Shown: one piece after another, positions 22,152 through 30,344 of the stretch
Layout: each line of letters starts with the position of its first letter
Numbering within the stretch: position 1 is the stretch's first letter
Source: a virus
Strand: one strand, 5' to 3'
Length of the DNA: 37,845 nt
IMG/VR virus record: IMGVR_UViG_3300034120_002007
Span: 1-37,845 of that record
Position numbers and translations under genes: made by a program
The notes under the pieces: generated by a model
The model's database searches: none
What the model saw: only the letters and a program-made list of their open reading frames with translations
What the model was told of the DNA's origin: nothing

Positions 22152-23104
22152 ATAAAAAGATAGTTTATGTTACGGGCTGCTTGGGATTTATAGGATCATA
22201 TGTTACTAAAACATGCTTAGAAAAGGGGTGGTATGTTAAGGGCGTGGATAAAATAACATATGCAGCAAATACTGATCTACTAGATGATTTTAATAAATAT
22301 GATAATTTTTCATTCGTTCATTGCGATATCAACGACCTTAAGTTTTTGTATGATTGCGACTATGTAATAAATGTTGCGGCAGAAACACATGTTGGTAATT
22401 CTATTTCAAATAGTGATGACTTTGTTAAGTCTAATATTGACGGGGTACATAATCTATTAAAGCTTATACAAAACTATCGTCAAGAAAACTCTACAGTTCC
22501 AACGTTACTACATTTTAGCACCGACGAGGTTTATGGTGATATTATATATGGCGCACATACAGAAAAAGATCTACTAAAACCCTCCAACCCCTACTCTGCA
22601 ACAAAAGCAGCCGCAGATATGCTCATATTAGCATGGAATAGAACATATAATATACCATATGTGATAGTTAGACCTACTAATAATTATGGTATCGGTCAAT
22701 ATATAGAAAAATTAATTCCAAAAACATGCAAATATCTACTGTTAGGCAGAAAAATTCCTCTACATAACAATGGTTCACCCATAAGAAATTGGCTACATGC
22801 ACAAGACACAGCAGATGCTATAATAGCTATTATAGAATCTAATAATAAAAACGAAATATATAATATATGTGGTGGGTTTGAACAATCAAATCTAAATACT
22901 ATAAAACAAATACTTAAACTCTATAATATAGACGAATCTGATACATTAAAACATATTGATTTTTCTTTTAATAGAATTGGTCAGGATTTACGATATGCTT
23001 TAGATGATTCTAAGTTGAGAAATTTAGGATGGGAACCAACAAAGTTTTTCGACGAAGAACTATCCGATATTATTAACTATTATAATACTAAATTTATATG
23101 GTGA
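22148..23104 (+). CDS. RmlB-like NDP-sugar 4,6-dehydratase (NAD-dependent)
   Basis: ATG 22148 (ATGA overlap) starts directly at the Rossmann strand; an in-frame ATG at 22136 is longer. The 318-residue protein has the NAD motif YVTGCLGFIGSYVT (7-20), AAETHV (77-82), STDEVYG (124-130) with the Asp-Glu pair of 4,6-dehydratases, YSATK (149-153) as the Tyr/Lys pair, and RPTNNYG followed by PIRNWLHAQD. These mark the dTDP-glucose 4,6-dehydratase group rather than a simple epimerase. It would make an NDP-4-keto-6-deoxy-hexose, the branch point for deoxysugars. It fits with the 3-dehydratase-like gene at 30310. Confidence 0.85.
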   Translation: MNKKIVYVTGCLGFIGSYVTKTCLEKGWYVKGVDKITYAANTDLLDDFNKYDNFSFVHCDINDLKFLYDCDYVINVAAETHVGNSISNSDDFVKSNIDGVHNLLKLIQNYRQENSTVPTLLHFSTDEVYGDIIYGAHTEKDLLKPSNPYSATKAAADMLILAWNRTYNIPYVIVRPTNNYGIGQYIEKLIPKTCKYLLLGRKIPLHNNGSPIRNWLHAQDTADAIIAIIESNNKNEIYNICGGFEQSNLNTIKQILKLYNIDESDTLKHIDFSFNRIGQDLRYALDDSKLRNLGWEPTKFFDEELSDIINYYNTKFIW

Positions 23105-23108
23105 ATAA

Positions 23109-23870
23109 ATGAAAATTGCTTATATATTCTCTGGACATAGTAGAACCTGGGAACAGTGTCATACTAATTTTTTCAATAATATATATAATATATTACCAGG
23201 CGATATATTTATACATACTTGGGATAGGGTAAATGCTGGTACAACATCGTGGTGGAATGTATGGAATAGAAAAGGCGGAATGAATAGTACACTAAGACTA
23301 AAGCCCGCGTCTGAAAAAATAGCAGATATAGAAGGTATCAAAGCAAGATATAACCCAAAACATATTATAGTAGAAAAAGATCCTAGTTGGGACGAAATTC
23401 CACATCAATGGGCAAGACCAAAATATGAAAGTCATCCACAGTGGGATCATGTACAGACAACCCCAAGATTCGGCGCAAAATATATACTATATGCTTTTAA
23501 AACAATTTTCGATATTGCCAAAGAGTACGATAATTATGATAGATTTTTTTGCTCGCGCTTAGATATCAACTTCTTGTCTGCTCTAGACTTAATTGAATTA
23601 GAAAATCCTAATTTGGTTTTAAGTCAAACAAAGCTCTCATCTGAAGATTTTAGACAGGATATTTTTTTTCATGGTACTAAAAATCATATAGAACTTAGAT
23701 CTGAATACTATAATCATATAGAAGAATATTGGTATGATAAAGACTATATAAACCTACAGTTTGAACATGCCTTAACTAATTATTTAAAAGATAAAAATAT
23801 TCCAATATCAGACTCTAATCTAAGATTTAATATACCAAGAATAACTGGAAAAACTAGCGTGTTTCAATGA
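23109..23870 (+). CDS. glycan-cluster protein, possibly glycosyltransferase-like, 253 aa
   Basis: The N-terminus MKIAYIFSGHSRTWEQCHTN and then GDIFIHTWDR match a pattern (I-x-GHxRT/Y, IFIHTWD) found in proteins of capsule and O-antigen clusters that are often called putative glycosyltransferases. A further conserved-looking stretch is KYILYAFKTIFDIAKEYDNY followed by RFFCSRLDINF. There is no classical DxD. Its exact activity is not certain. It is in the middle of the sugar operon and its stop overlaps the next start. Confidence 0.6.
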   Translation: MKIAYIFSGHSRTWEQCHTNFFNNIYNILPGDIFIHTWDRVNAGTTSWWNVWNRKGGMNSTLRLKPASEKIADIEGIKARYNPKHIIVEKDPSWDEIPHQWARPKYESHPQWDHVQTTPRFGAKYILYAFKTIFDIAKEYDNYDRFFCSRLDINFLSALDLIELENPNLVLSQTKLSSEDFRQDIFFHGTKNHIELRSEYYNHIEEYWYDKDYINLQFEHALTNYLKDKNIPISDSNLRFNIPRITGKTSVFQ

Positions 23871-24160
23871 TAGTTTATATAGACATCGACGATACTATTT
23901 GCCTGAGTCCCAATAAGCCAGACTATAGTATTAGCTTTCCAATAATAGAAAATATTAAAAAAGCTAATCGTTTGTATGACGATGGACACACTATAATATA
24001 TTGGACAGCAAGAGGTACTCTCTCCGGAAAGAATTGGAGAGAAATTACCGAACAACAATTTCTCGAGTGGGGTGTTAAATATCATGAAATTAAGTTTGGC
24101 AAACCATATTATGATTTGTTTATAGATGATAAAAATATGAATTCAAAGGACTGGTTATGA
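23867..24160 (+). CDS. small HAD-family phosphatase-like protein
   Basis: The 97-residue protein starts MIVYIDIDDTI, the HAD motif DxDDT (D6, D8, T10), then IIYWTARGTLSGKNW as motif II (T in WTAR), and FGKPYYDLFIDDKN with the K and DD of motifs III/IV. It has no cap domain. Small HAD proteins of this kind occur in capsule clusters and may dephosphorylate sugar phosphates. It overlaps both neighbours by ATGA, which argues for tight co-translation with the NeuB-like gene. A sugar-acid 9-phosphate or a C7 sugar phosphate are possible substrates; this is inference. Confidence 0.8.
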   Translation: MIVYIDIDDTICLSPNKPDYSISFPIIENIKKANRLYDDGHTIIYWTARGTLSGKNWREITEQQFLEWGVKYHEIKFGKPYYDLFIDDKNMNSKDWL

Positions 24161-25224
24161 GCATATTCACAAATCTATTCGTATTAGAATTAGCCAATAA
24201 TCACTGGGGATCAGTGACTAGGGGTAAAAAAATTATTAAAGAATTTGCAAAAGTTGTTAAGGATAATAATATTAAAGCATCTATTAAACTACAATTTCGT
24301 GATGTAGATAGTTTTATACACAAAGATTTTCAGGCTAAGAAAGAAAAAAATCTGACATCTTTACCCAAAAGATTACGATACATAGAGAAAACCAGCCAAA
24401 CAAAACTGTCTTCTCAAGAATTTGAAGATCTTGTACTGTATATCAAAGATAATGGCTGTATACCTATGGCTACAGCGTTTGATGAACCATCAGTAGACCT
24501 TTGCGTCAAATTCGATATGCCAATAATTAAAGTGGCTAGTTCCGACCTTAACGACTGGATACTTTTACAAAAAATAGCAGCAACAAAAAAACCCATTATA
24601 CTCTCTACTGGCGGAGCTAATGAAAAACAAATTGATGACAGCGTTAAATTTTTTTTAAATAGAAAAATACCAATCGCACTCAATCATTGTGTTTCTAAAT
24701 ATCCTAGCGAAGATAATGAGTTGGAACTAGATCAAATAGACTATCTAAAAAATCAATATCCAGATCTAACTATAGGCTTATCTACTCACGAGTATCACGA
24801 CTGGCATTCATCTATGCTAATATCTTATGCTAAAGGAGCCAGAACATGGGAAAGACATATTGATATCCCATATCCCAAAAACCACATTCAAAAGGAAGTT
24901 TCACCGTACTGTTCCTTACCACACCAAATCGATGAATGGTTTAAAGCTTTTCATACTGCTCAATCTATGTGTGGAACAGCAAACGTAGAAAGACGTACCA
25001 TAGACTCAAAAGAGATAGAATATCTGGAGTCTCTATATCGTGGACTTTATCTTAAAAAGAATATCAAAAAAGGATCAAAAATCACAATTAATGATCTATA
25101 CAGCGCTATACCGTATCAAAAAGAAATAGGACAATTTACATCTAGAAATTTTATAGAAAAAGATTGTATAGCAAATAAAAATTTAAAAAAAGATAATCCT
25201 CTAACTATTAACGATATAACATGA
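24157..25224 (+). CDS. neuB: NeuB-like sialic-acid-type (nonulosonate) synthase with SAF domain
   Basis: The 355-residue protein is laid out like NeuB. ELANNHWGS is at ~11-19 (cf. EIGxNHxG), IKLQFRDVD at ~46, MATAFDEPSVD at ~107, IIKVASSDLNDWILL at ~123, ILSTGG at ~147, GLSTHEY at ~206 (usually GLSDHT), and WERHIDIPY at ~229 (usually EKHFTL). The C-terminal ~65 residues form an SAF/antifreeze-like domain (SLYRGLYLKKNIKKGSKIT). NeuB condenses PEP with a ManNAc-like sugar. The altered SDHT motif points to a different acceptor. No NeuA (CMP-sugar synthetase) is visible in the window. Confidence 0.85.
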   Translation: MSIFTNLFVLELANNHWGSVTRGKKIIKEFAKVVKDNNIKASIKLQFRDVDSFIHKDFQAKKEKNLTSLPKRLRYIEKTSQTKLSSQEFEDLVLYIKDNGCIPMATAFDEPSVDLCVKFDMPIIKVASSDLNDWILLQKIAATKKPIILSTGGANEKQIDDSVKFFLNRKIPIALNHCVSKYPSEDNELELDQIDYLKNQYPDLTIGLSTHEYHDWHSSMLISYAKGARTWERHIDIPYPKNHIQKEVSPYCSLPHQIDEWFKAFHTAQSMCGTANVERRTIDSKEIEYLESLYRGLYLKKNIKKGSKITINDLYSAIPYQKEIGQFTSRNFIEKDCIANKNLKKDNPLTINDIT

Positions 25225-26978
25225 AAAAAGTTTCAGATATTGTTATAGATTTTCTTTTATCCAAAAATATAAAAGATGTTTTTACTATTTCTGGCGGTGG
25301 ATGTATACACTTAATTGATAGTCTTAATAAATACCAGAACACTATAAATACATATTGTTTTCATCATGAACAAGCACTAGCGATGGCAGCAGAAGGGTAT
25401 TATAGGCAATCGAATAATCTGTGCGCAAATATTGTTACAACTGGACCAGGAGGAACAAATACTATAACGGGGCTATTGGGTATGTGGCTCGACAGTATAC
25501 CAGGAATATTTATTTCTGGACAAGTTTCCAGATCACAACTATCAAAAGAAACAGGGTGTCGGCAGATTGGAGATCAAGAATTCGATATAGTAAAATTAGT
25601 ATCTTCTATTACAAAATATTCTGTATTGATAAATAAACCAGAAGATATATTATATGAATTAGAAAAAACATATAGCATTTGTTTGGATGGACGCCCAGGC
25701 CCAGTATGGGTAGATATTCCGTTAGATATACAGGGAGCTGTTGTCGATGAAACATTATTAAAACATTTTCATCATAAAAATGAATATAAAGATATAGAAC
25801 AAGATCAAATATTGGCTTTAATGGAGTTAATCGGCTTATCAAATAAACCATTAGTCATAACAGGTAATGGCATATGTCTATCAAATACATCAGATAGACT
25901 ACTTAAATTCTTAAATAAATTTAATCTTCCTATTGTTACTGGTCCACATTCTGGCGTTGACTGTATAGATAATGAATATAACCATTATATGGGCAGAATA
26001 GGTATTCTTGGTCAATTAACATCAAATACGATTGTTCAAGAATCAGATCTTTTAATATGCTTAGGATCAAGACTTCCAGTAAAAATGACAGGATATAATA
26101 TTAAAACTTTTTCTCCTAATTCTAAAAAAGTTATTATTGATATTGATGAAAATGAAATAAATAAACACTCATTTAAGATAGATTTAAAAATTATTGGAGA
26201 TTTAAGAAATTTTTTTGATACAATAGACTCAATAAAAATTGATGATAAATACTTAAAAGAAAAAACAGAATGGATAAATTATATTCATAAAATCAGAAAT
26301 AATCAAATCTATTCATATCCTAAACATAAAAATTTACAAAATTATACTAGTTTTTATGAACTAATTAATCAAGCAACAAAAATATGGGATAAGGAATCTA
26401 TAGTGACCAGCAATGGTAGTGCTCATGTAATAACACTACAAACATATCAATTACATTCTAATCAAAAACTTTTTACAAATGTTGGATGCGCAAGTATGGG
26501 ATATGGTTTGCCAGCGAGCATAGGAGCTTGTATAGCAAATAAAAAAACTTCCACAATATGTATAGAAGGAGATGGAAGTATTATGATGAATTTACAAGAT
26601 TTACAAACTATCAAACATTATAATTTACCAATATGTATATTATTGATTAACAATGATGGATATTTATCAATAAAACTTACACAAGAATCATTTTTTAAAG
26701 GATCGGAATTTGCTAGCGGACCAACTAATGGCGTTACGCTTCCAAACTTTAAAAACATATGTGAGGCGTTTGGCATAAAATATTTTGCTATTAGATCTAA
26801 CGATGAAATAATTTCTTGCCTCAAGCAAGGCAAAATCTATAATAATCCATGTATTATTGAGGTCTTTACACATCCAAAAGAAAGACATGAGCCAAAAGTT
26901 ACACATAAGGGTATAGATGACAACGGAAATATCATTCCTGGCTCTCTTACCGATATGTATATCTCAGAAGTTTTTTAA
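25221..26978 (+). CDS. ThDP-dependent enzyme, acetolactate-synthase-like
   Basis: The 585-residue protein has the full three-domain ThDP layout. The catalytic Glu sits in CFHHEQALAMAAEGY (E50), followed by VTTGPGGTN and an S-GQVSRSQ region. The ThDP/Mg motif GDGSIMMNLQDL starts near residue 450 and ends in the NNDGY pair. It resembles acetolactate synthase, IolD and the yersiniose enzyme YerE, which add a two-carbon keto unit to a sugar or cleave a cyclitol. In this operon a role on a keto-sugar or cyclitol is more likely than branched-chain amino-acid synthesis, because ilv partners are absent. ATGA overlap with the NeuB-like gene. Confidence 0.85.
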   Translation: MKKVSDIVIDFLLSKNIKDVFTISGGGCIHLIDSLNKYQNTINTYCFHHEQALAMAAEGYYRQSNNLCANIVTTGPGGTNTITGLLGMWLDSIPGIFISGQVSRSQLSKETGCRQIGDQEFDIVKLVSSITKYSVLINKPEDILYELEKTYSICLDGRPGPVWVDIPLDIQGAVVDETLLKHFHHKNEYKDIEQDQILALMELIGLSNKPLVITGNGICLSNTSDRLLKFLNKFNLPIVTGPHSGVDCIDNEYNHYMGRIGILGQLTSNTIVQESDLLICLGSRLPVKMTGYNIKTFSPNSKKVIIDIDENEINKHSFKIDLKIIGDLRNFFDTIDSIKIDDKYLKEKTEWINYIHKIRNNQIYSYPKHKNLQNYTSFYELINQATKIWDKESIVTSNGSAHVITLQTYQLHSNQKLFTNVGCASMGYGLPASIGACIANKKTSTICIEGDGSIMMNLQDLQTIKHYNLPICILLINNDGYLSIKLTQESFFKGSEFASGPTNGVTLPNFKNICEAFGIKYFAIRSNDEIISCLKQGKIYNNPCIIEVFTHPKERHEPKVTHKGIDDNGNIIPGSLTDMYISEVF

Positions 26979-26981
26979 GTT

Positions 26982-27608
26982 ATGAGAGTAGTATTAACTG
27001 GATCTACTGGCGGAATAGGATCGTCTATAGCTCATAAATGCAAAAGTACAAATATAGATACAATAGAAATATCTAGAAACGATTGCGATCTTTCAAAAAA
27101 CATAAAATATACTAATGAAAATATTGATGGATTAATATATTGTGCTGGAGTAAATGATCCAAAACCATACCATGAATATACAGAAATAGATTTACAAAAT
27201 ATATTTAAAATTAATGCCCTATCCTTTGTAGAGCTATGTAAAAATATTAAATTTAATACAGAAGCAAATATAATTGCAATAGGCTCTATTTATGCTACAG
27301 AGTCAAGGGTTGGAAGGTTAGCATACGCTATGTCAAAACACGCCATGTATGGAGCGGTAAAAACTCTAGCCATTGAAATGTCAGTCAATAAAATTAAAGT
27401 AAATATGATTTCACCAGGATTTGTATTAACTAATTTAACTAAAAAAAATAATAGTATAGAAAGATTAGATTTTTTAAATCAATCAATACCATTAGGCATG
27501 ACAGAACCATCCGACATAGCAGATATGTGCATTTTTATGCTAAGAAATAGAAATATGACTGGTCAAAACATTATCATTGATGGTGGATATAGTTTATTAG
27601 GAATATAA
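26982..27608 (+). CDS. short-chain dehydrogenase/reductase (SDR)
   Basis: The 208-residue protein has classical SDR motifs: TGSTGGIG (6-13), CAGVND at ~54-59 (NAG-type), catalytic Ser102, and YAMSK (Y115, K119), then the SPGFVLT loop and a C-terminal IIIDGGYSLLG. It is shorter than the usual 250 residues, with a compact cofactor half. It probably reduces or oxidises a keto-sugar or cyclitol made by its neighbours. It follows the ThDP gene by three bases and precedes the cyclase gene by one base. Confidence 0.88.
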   Translation: MRVVLTGSTGGIGSSIAHKCKSTNIDTIEISRNDCDLSKNIKYTNENIDGLIYCAGVNDPKPYHEYTEIDLQNIFKINALSFVELCKNIKFNTEANIIAIGSIYATESRVGRLAYAMSKHAMYGAVKTLAIEMSVNKIKVNMISPGFVLTNLTKKNNSIERLDFLNQSIPLGMTEPSDIADMCIFMLRNRNMTGQNIIIDGGYSLLGI

Positions 27609-27609
27609 A

Positions 27610-28632
27610 ATGAATAAATTTATTATAGATAGCATAGAGTTTAATTGTAGTGAAGAGTTACTAACAAATATAAATATATCTTCTAATCCATATAATTATA
27701 CTGTTAAATTCATGGATTTTATTCCTAATTTTAAAGATAATGATTTTTTAATTATAGATAAAAATATACAAAAAATATACAATATATCACATCATAACAT
27801 GATGCCAATAGATGCTACAGAAAATAATAAAAGTATAGAAACTGTATTAAAAATTTGTGAATGGTTATCTAATAAAAATTTTAATAAAGGTAATATTTTA
27901 TATGTAATTGGAGGAGGAATAACACAAGATATTGGAGCATTTGTTGGAAGTATGTATAAAAGAGGTATTAATTGGATATATGTTCCAACTACACTTTTAT
28001 CTCAATGTGATAGTTGTATAGGTGGTAAAACAGCACTAAATTTTAATCAGATGAAAAATCAACTGGCTTTGTTCTCAGCACCAAGATCTGTTATCATTGA
28101 TACAAATTTTTTACAGTCATTAACACAGAAAGAAATTTTGAGCGGAATGGGAGAAGTGGTGAAATTTTTTATTATCGCTGGAGAGCCGTATATATCATTA
28201 TTAGATAATATATCGTTAAAAGAGAAAATTTTCCATAGTTTAATAATCAAGAAGACTATAGTAGAATATGATGAATTTGAAAAAAATATTAGAAAGTCTT
28301 TAAATTATGGACATTCTTTCGGACATGCAATAGAGTCTGCATCAAACTATGCTATACCTCATGGAGAAGCAGTTATATTAGGCATAGAGATAATAAATCA
28401 ATTGTTCGGTAAATCTGAACAAATAACATCAATAGTTAATAAATTTACTTCATTAGAAAAAATTAAAAATATAAATCCAGATTTAGTAATGAATTATCTT
28501 AAACACGATAAAAAAATGCAATTAAACACCATATCTCTGATTGTAGTTGAAAGTCCAGGAATAACAAAATTTGTTCCTACTATATTAGATGATAAATTAA
28601 TGAAAAAAATTTATGAAATATTTATTAATTGA
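27610..28632 (+). CDS. dehydroquinate-synthase-like sugar phosphate cyclase
   Basis: The 340-residue protein keeps the DHQS fold signatures: ILYVIGGGITQDIGAFVGSM (~97-116), YVPTTLLSQCDSCIGGKTAL (~124-143), GMGEVVKFF (~178-186) with the metal-binding Glu, RKSLNYGHSFGHAIES (~232-247) with metal His residues, and PHGEAVILGIEI (~254-265). These enzymes cyclise a C7 keto-acid phosphate (aroB) or sedoheptulose 7-phosphate (EEVS and relatives). No shikimate genes accompany it, and a kinase and SDR follow and precede, so a C7 cyclitol-type cyclase is inferred. It overlaps the kinase gene by 20 bases. Confidence 0.85.
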   Translation: MNKFIIDSIEFNCSEELLTNINISSNPYNYTVKFMDFIPNFKDNDFLIIDKNIQKIYNISHHNMMPIDATENNKSIETVLKICEWLSNKNFNKGNILYVIGGGITQDIGAFVGSMYKRGINWIYVPTTLLSQCDSCIGGKTALNFNQMKNQLALFSAPRSVIIDTNFLQSLTQKEILSGMGEVVKFFIIAGEPYISLLDNISLKEKIFHSLIIKKTIVEYDEFEKNIRKSLNYGHSFGHAIESASNYAIPHGEAVILGIEIINQLFGKSEQITSIVNKFTSLEKIKNINPDLVMNYLKHDKKMQLNTISLIVVESPGITKFVPTILDDKLMKKIYEIFIN

Positions 28633-29530
28633 TTTTGGTGCATCGTACATAAAATCAACTCTATATAAAACAGAAAATAATAATTTTTCTAAATACTTAG
28701 TTATAGAATCCCCATTAAAAACATGCAATCAAATTCAAAAACAAACTATCATAAAGCATCTTGAAAATATCATTAGTCAATATGATAATATTGATAGCAT
28801 AGCAATATGTTCTATATTAGGTGGTAAATATATAGATGATGTATATTATTCTTGGAAATGCTCTAATATAGAAGGAGTTAAAAATAAAGAGTCATGTATT
28901 ATCAAAGATATCTTTGTTGATCCTATAAATAATAATATTATAGGTAAAATTTTAAATATAAATGTCATTACTCCGTTTATCGATACTCAATGTGTTATAA
29001 AATCAGCTGAATTATTACCAAATAAAAATATACTTATAAATATGGGAACAGGATCCCAAGTAGTCTATAAAGATGAATACAATGAATTACATATTCATTC
29101 ATATATACCAAGTGGAAGATCATTAAATGTTTTTTCTAAATTTTTTAATCAAATAAACATTGATTTTTTTTCTTATATAAATAGATTATCTTTACAAGAT
29201 ATAATTAGATCAGATCTGGATATAGATCTTAATTGTTTTCCTCAGTCTCATAAATATACTGATGGTGGATCCGTATCAAAAATAAATGAAACAAATTTTA
29301 CTATTAAAAATTTTATAGGATCTATAATTAAAAATTATTTAATACAATATGAGTCTTTATTAATCTCTCCAAATAATAGTAATATATTATTATCAGGAGG
29401 CATTCCTAAAAAATTACCAATCATTGAAAAATATTTTTCTTACAGGTATCCCAATAGTAATGTACAGCTTATTTCAAAAAATATAGATGAAACATTGATT
29501 GGGTTATCAAAATTTATTACAGAAAAATAA
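28613..29530 (+). CDS. ASKHA-superfamily kinase-like protein (sugar or cyclitol kinase)
   Basis: The 305-residue protein starts with the phosphate-1 loop LLIDFGASYIKSTLY (4-18). It then has phosphate-2 ILINMGTGSQVVY (~140-152) and the adenosine motif NILLSGGIPKKLP (~258-270). The order and spacing match ASKHA kinases (hexokinase/ROK/FGGY fold). It is shorter than FGGY kinases and closer to ROK or glucokinase length. C7 cyclitol kinases in antibiotic pathways belong to this fold too, which fits the adjacent cyclase. Substrate unproven. It is extremely AT-rich, with many ATA and AAT codons. Confidence 0.75.
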   Translation: MKYLLIDFGASYIKSTLYKTENNNFSKYLVIESPLKTCNQIQKQTIIKHLENIISQYDNIDSIAICSILGGKYIDDVYYSWKCSNIEGVKNKESCIIKDIFVDPINNNIIGKILNINVITPFIDTQCVIKSAELLPNKNILINMGTGSQVVYKDEYNELHIHSYIPSGRSLNVFSKFFNQINIDFFSYINRLSLQDIIRSDLDIDLNCFPQSHKYTDGGSVSKINETNFTIKNFIGSIIKNYLIQYESLLISPNNSNILLSGGIPKKLPIIEKYFSYRYPNSNVQLISKNIDETLIGLSKFITEK

Positions 29531-29534
29531 CATA

Positions 29535-30344
29535 ATGAATATATTAATTACAGGATCTAATGGATATATAGCTCAGGCTATTTTTCATAAATTTAAAAAT
29601 ATATATAATATAACACAAATTAATAGGCAAACACTAGATTTAACAGATAGCTCATCATTAAGCTCTTGGTTTAAAGATAAATATTTTGATGTTATTATTC
29701 ATACAGCAATTGTTGGAGGAAATAGACTATTACAAGAGGATATGAATATATATAATAAAAATATACTGATGTTTAAAAATTTATTAAACAATAAAAACCA
29801 TTTTAATAAATTAATAACATTTGGTTCTGGAGCAGAGATATTCAGCCCCAATTCTCCTTATGGCTCTAGTAAAAGATATATTAACTCTATTATTCATACA
29901 TTTGAAAATTTTTATAACTTAAGAATTTATGCTGTATTTGACCATAATGAAAATGAAAGAAGATTCATTAAGTCTAATATTTTAAGATATATAATTGGCG
30001 AGAATCTCATCATACATAAAGATAAATTCATGGATTTTATTTACATGCCAGATCTTTTATCGATCATTGAAGCATATCTAATAAATAGTGGATTGCCAAA
30101 GACTATAGACTGTGTTTATAATAATAAGTACAAACTATCAAATATTACTCAACTGATAAACGAACTCGACCACCATAAAAAAAGTAACATTAAATTTTGT
30201 TCATCAGAAATGGATAATGAATATATAGGCAATTTTATAGATATTGGTATCAATTTTATAGGTTTAACAACAGGTATAAATAACACATTTAATATAATGG
30301 TAAATAATTATGAAAAAAATATGGTACGCGCCCAACAAGTTTGA
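29535..30344 (+). CDS. NAD-dependent epimerase/dehydratase-family protein
   Basis: ATG 29535 is used because it directly begins the Rossmann strand MNILITGSNGYIAQAIF; an earlier in-frame start at 29499 lies inside the kinase gene. The 269-residue protein has GSNGYIA, the HTAIVGG segment, TFGSGAEIF, and SPYGSSKRY with the Tyr/Lys pair (YGSSK). It is similar to GDP-fucose synthetase-like reductases (WcaG family) in the GSNG and YxxxK pattern. It would reduce or epimerise the keto-sugar. It overlaps the DegT-family gene by 35 bases. Confidence 0.78.
   Translation: MNILITGSNGYIAQAIFHKFKNIYNITQINRQTLDLTDSSSLSSWFKDKYFDVIIHTAIVGGNRLLQEDMNIYNKNILMFKNLLNNKNHFNKLITFGSGAEIFSPNSPYGSSKRYINSIIHTFENFYNLRIYAVFDHNENERRFIKSNILRYIIGENLIIHKDKFMDFIYMPDLLSIIEAYLINSGLPKTIDCVYNNKYKLSNITQLINELDHHKKSNIKFCSSEMDNEYIGNFIDIGINFIGLTTGINNTFNIMVNNYEKNMVRAQQV

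Noticed and set aside
25221-28632. Amino-acid (branched-chain or shikimate) biosynthesis for ThDP and DHQS-like genes
   Set aside because: No ilv or aro partner genes are present, and both sit in a sugar operon with overlapping glycan genes.
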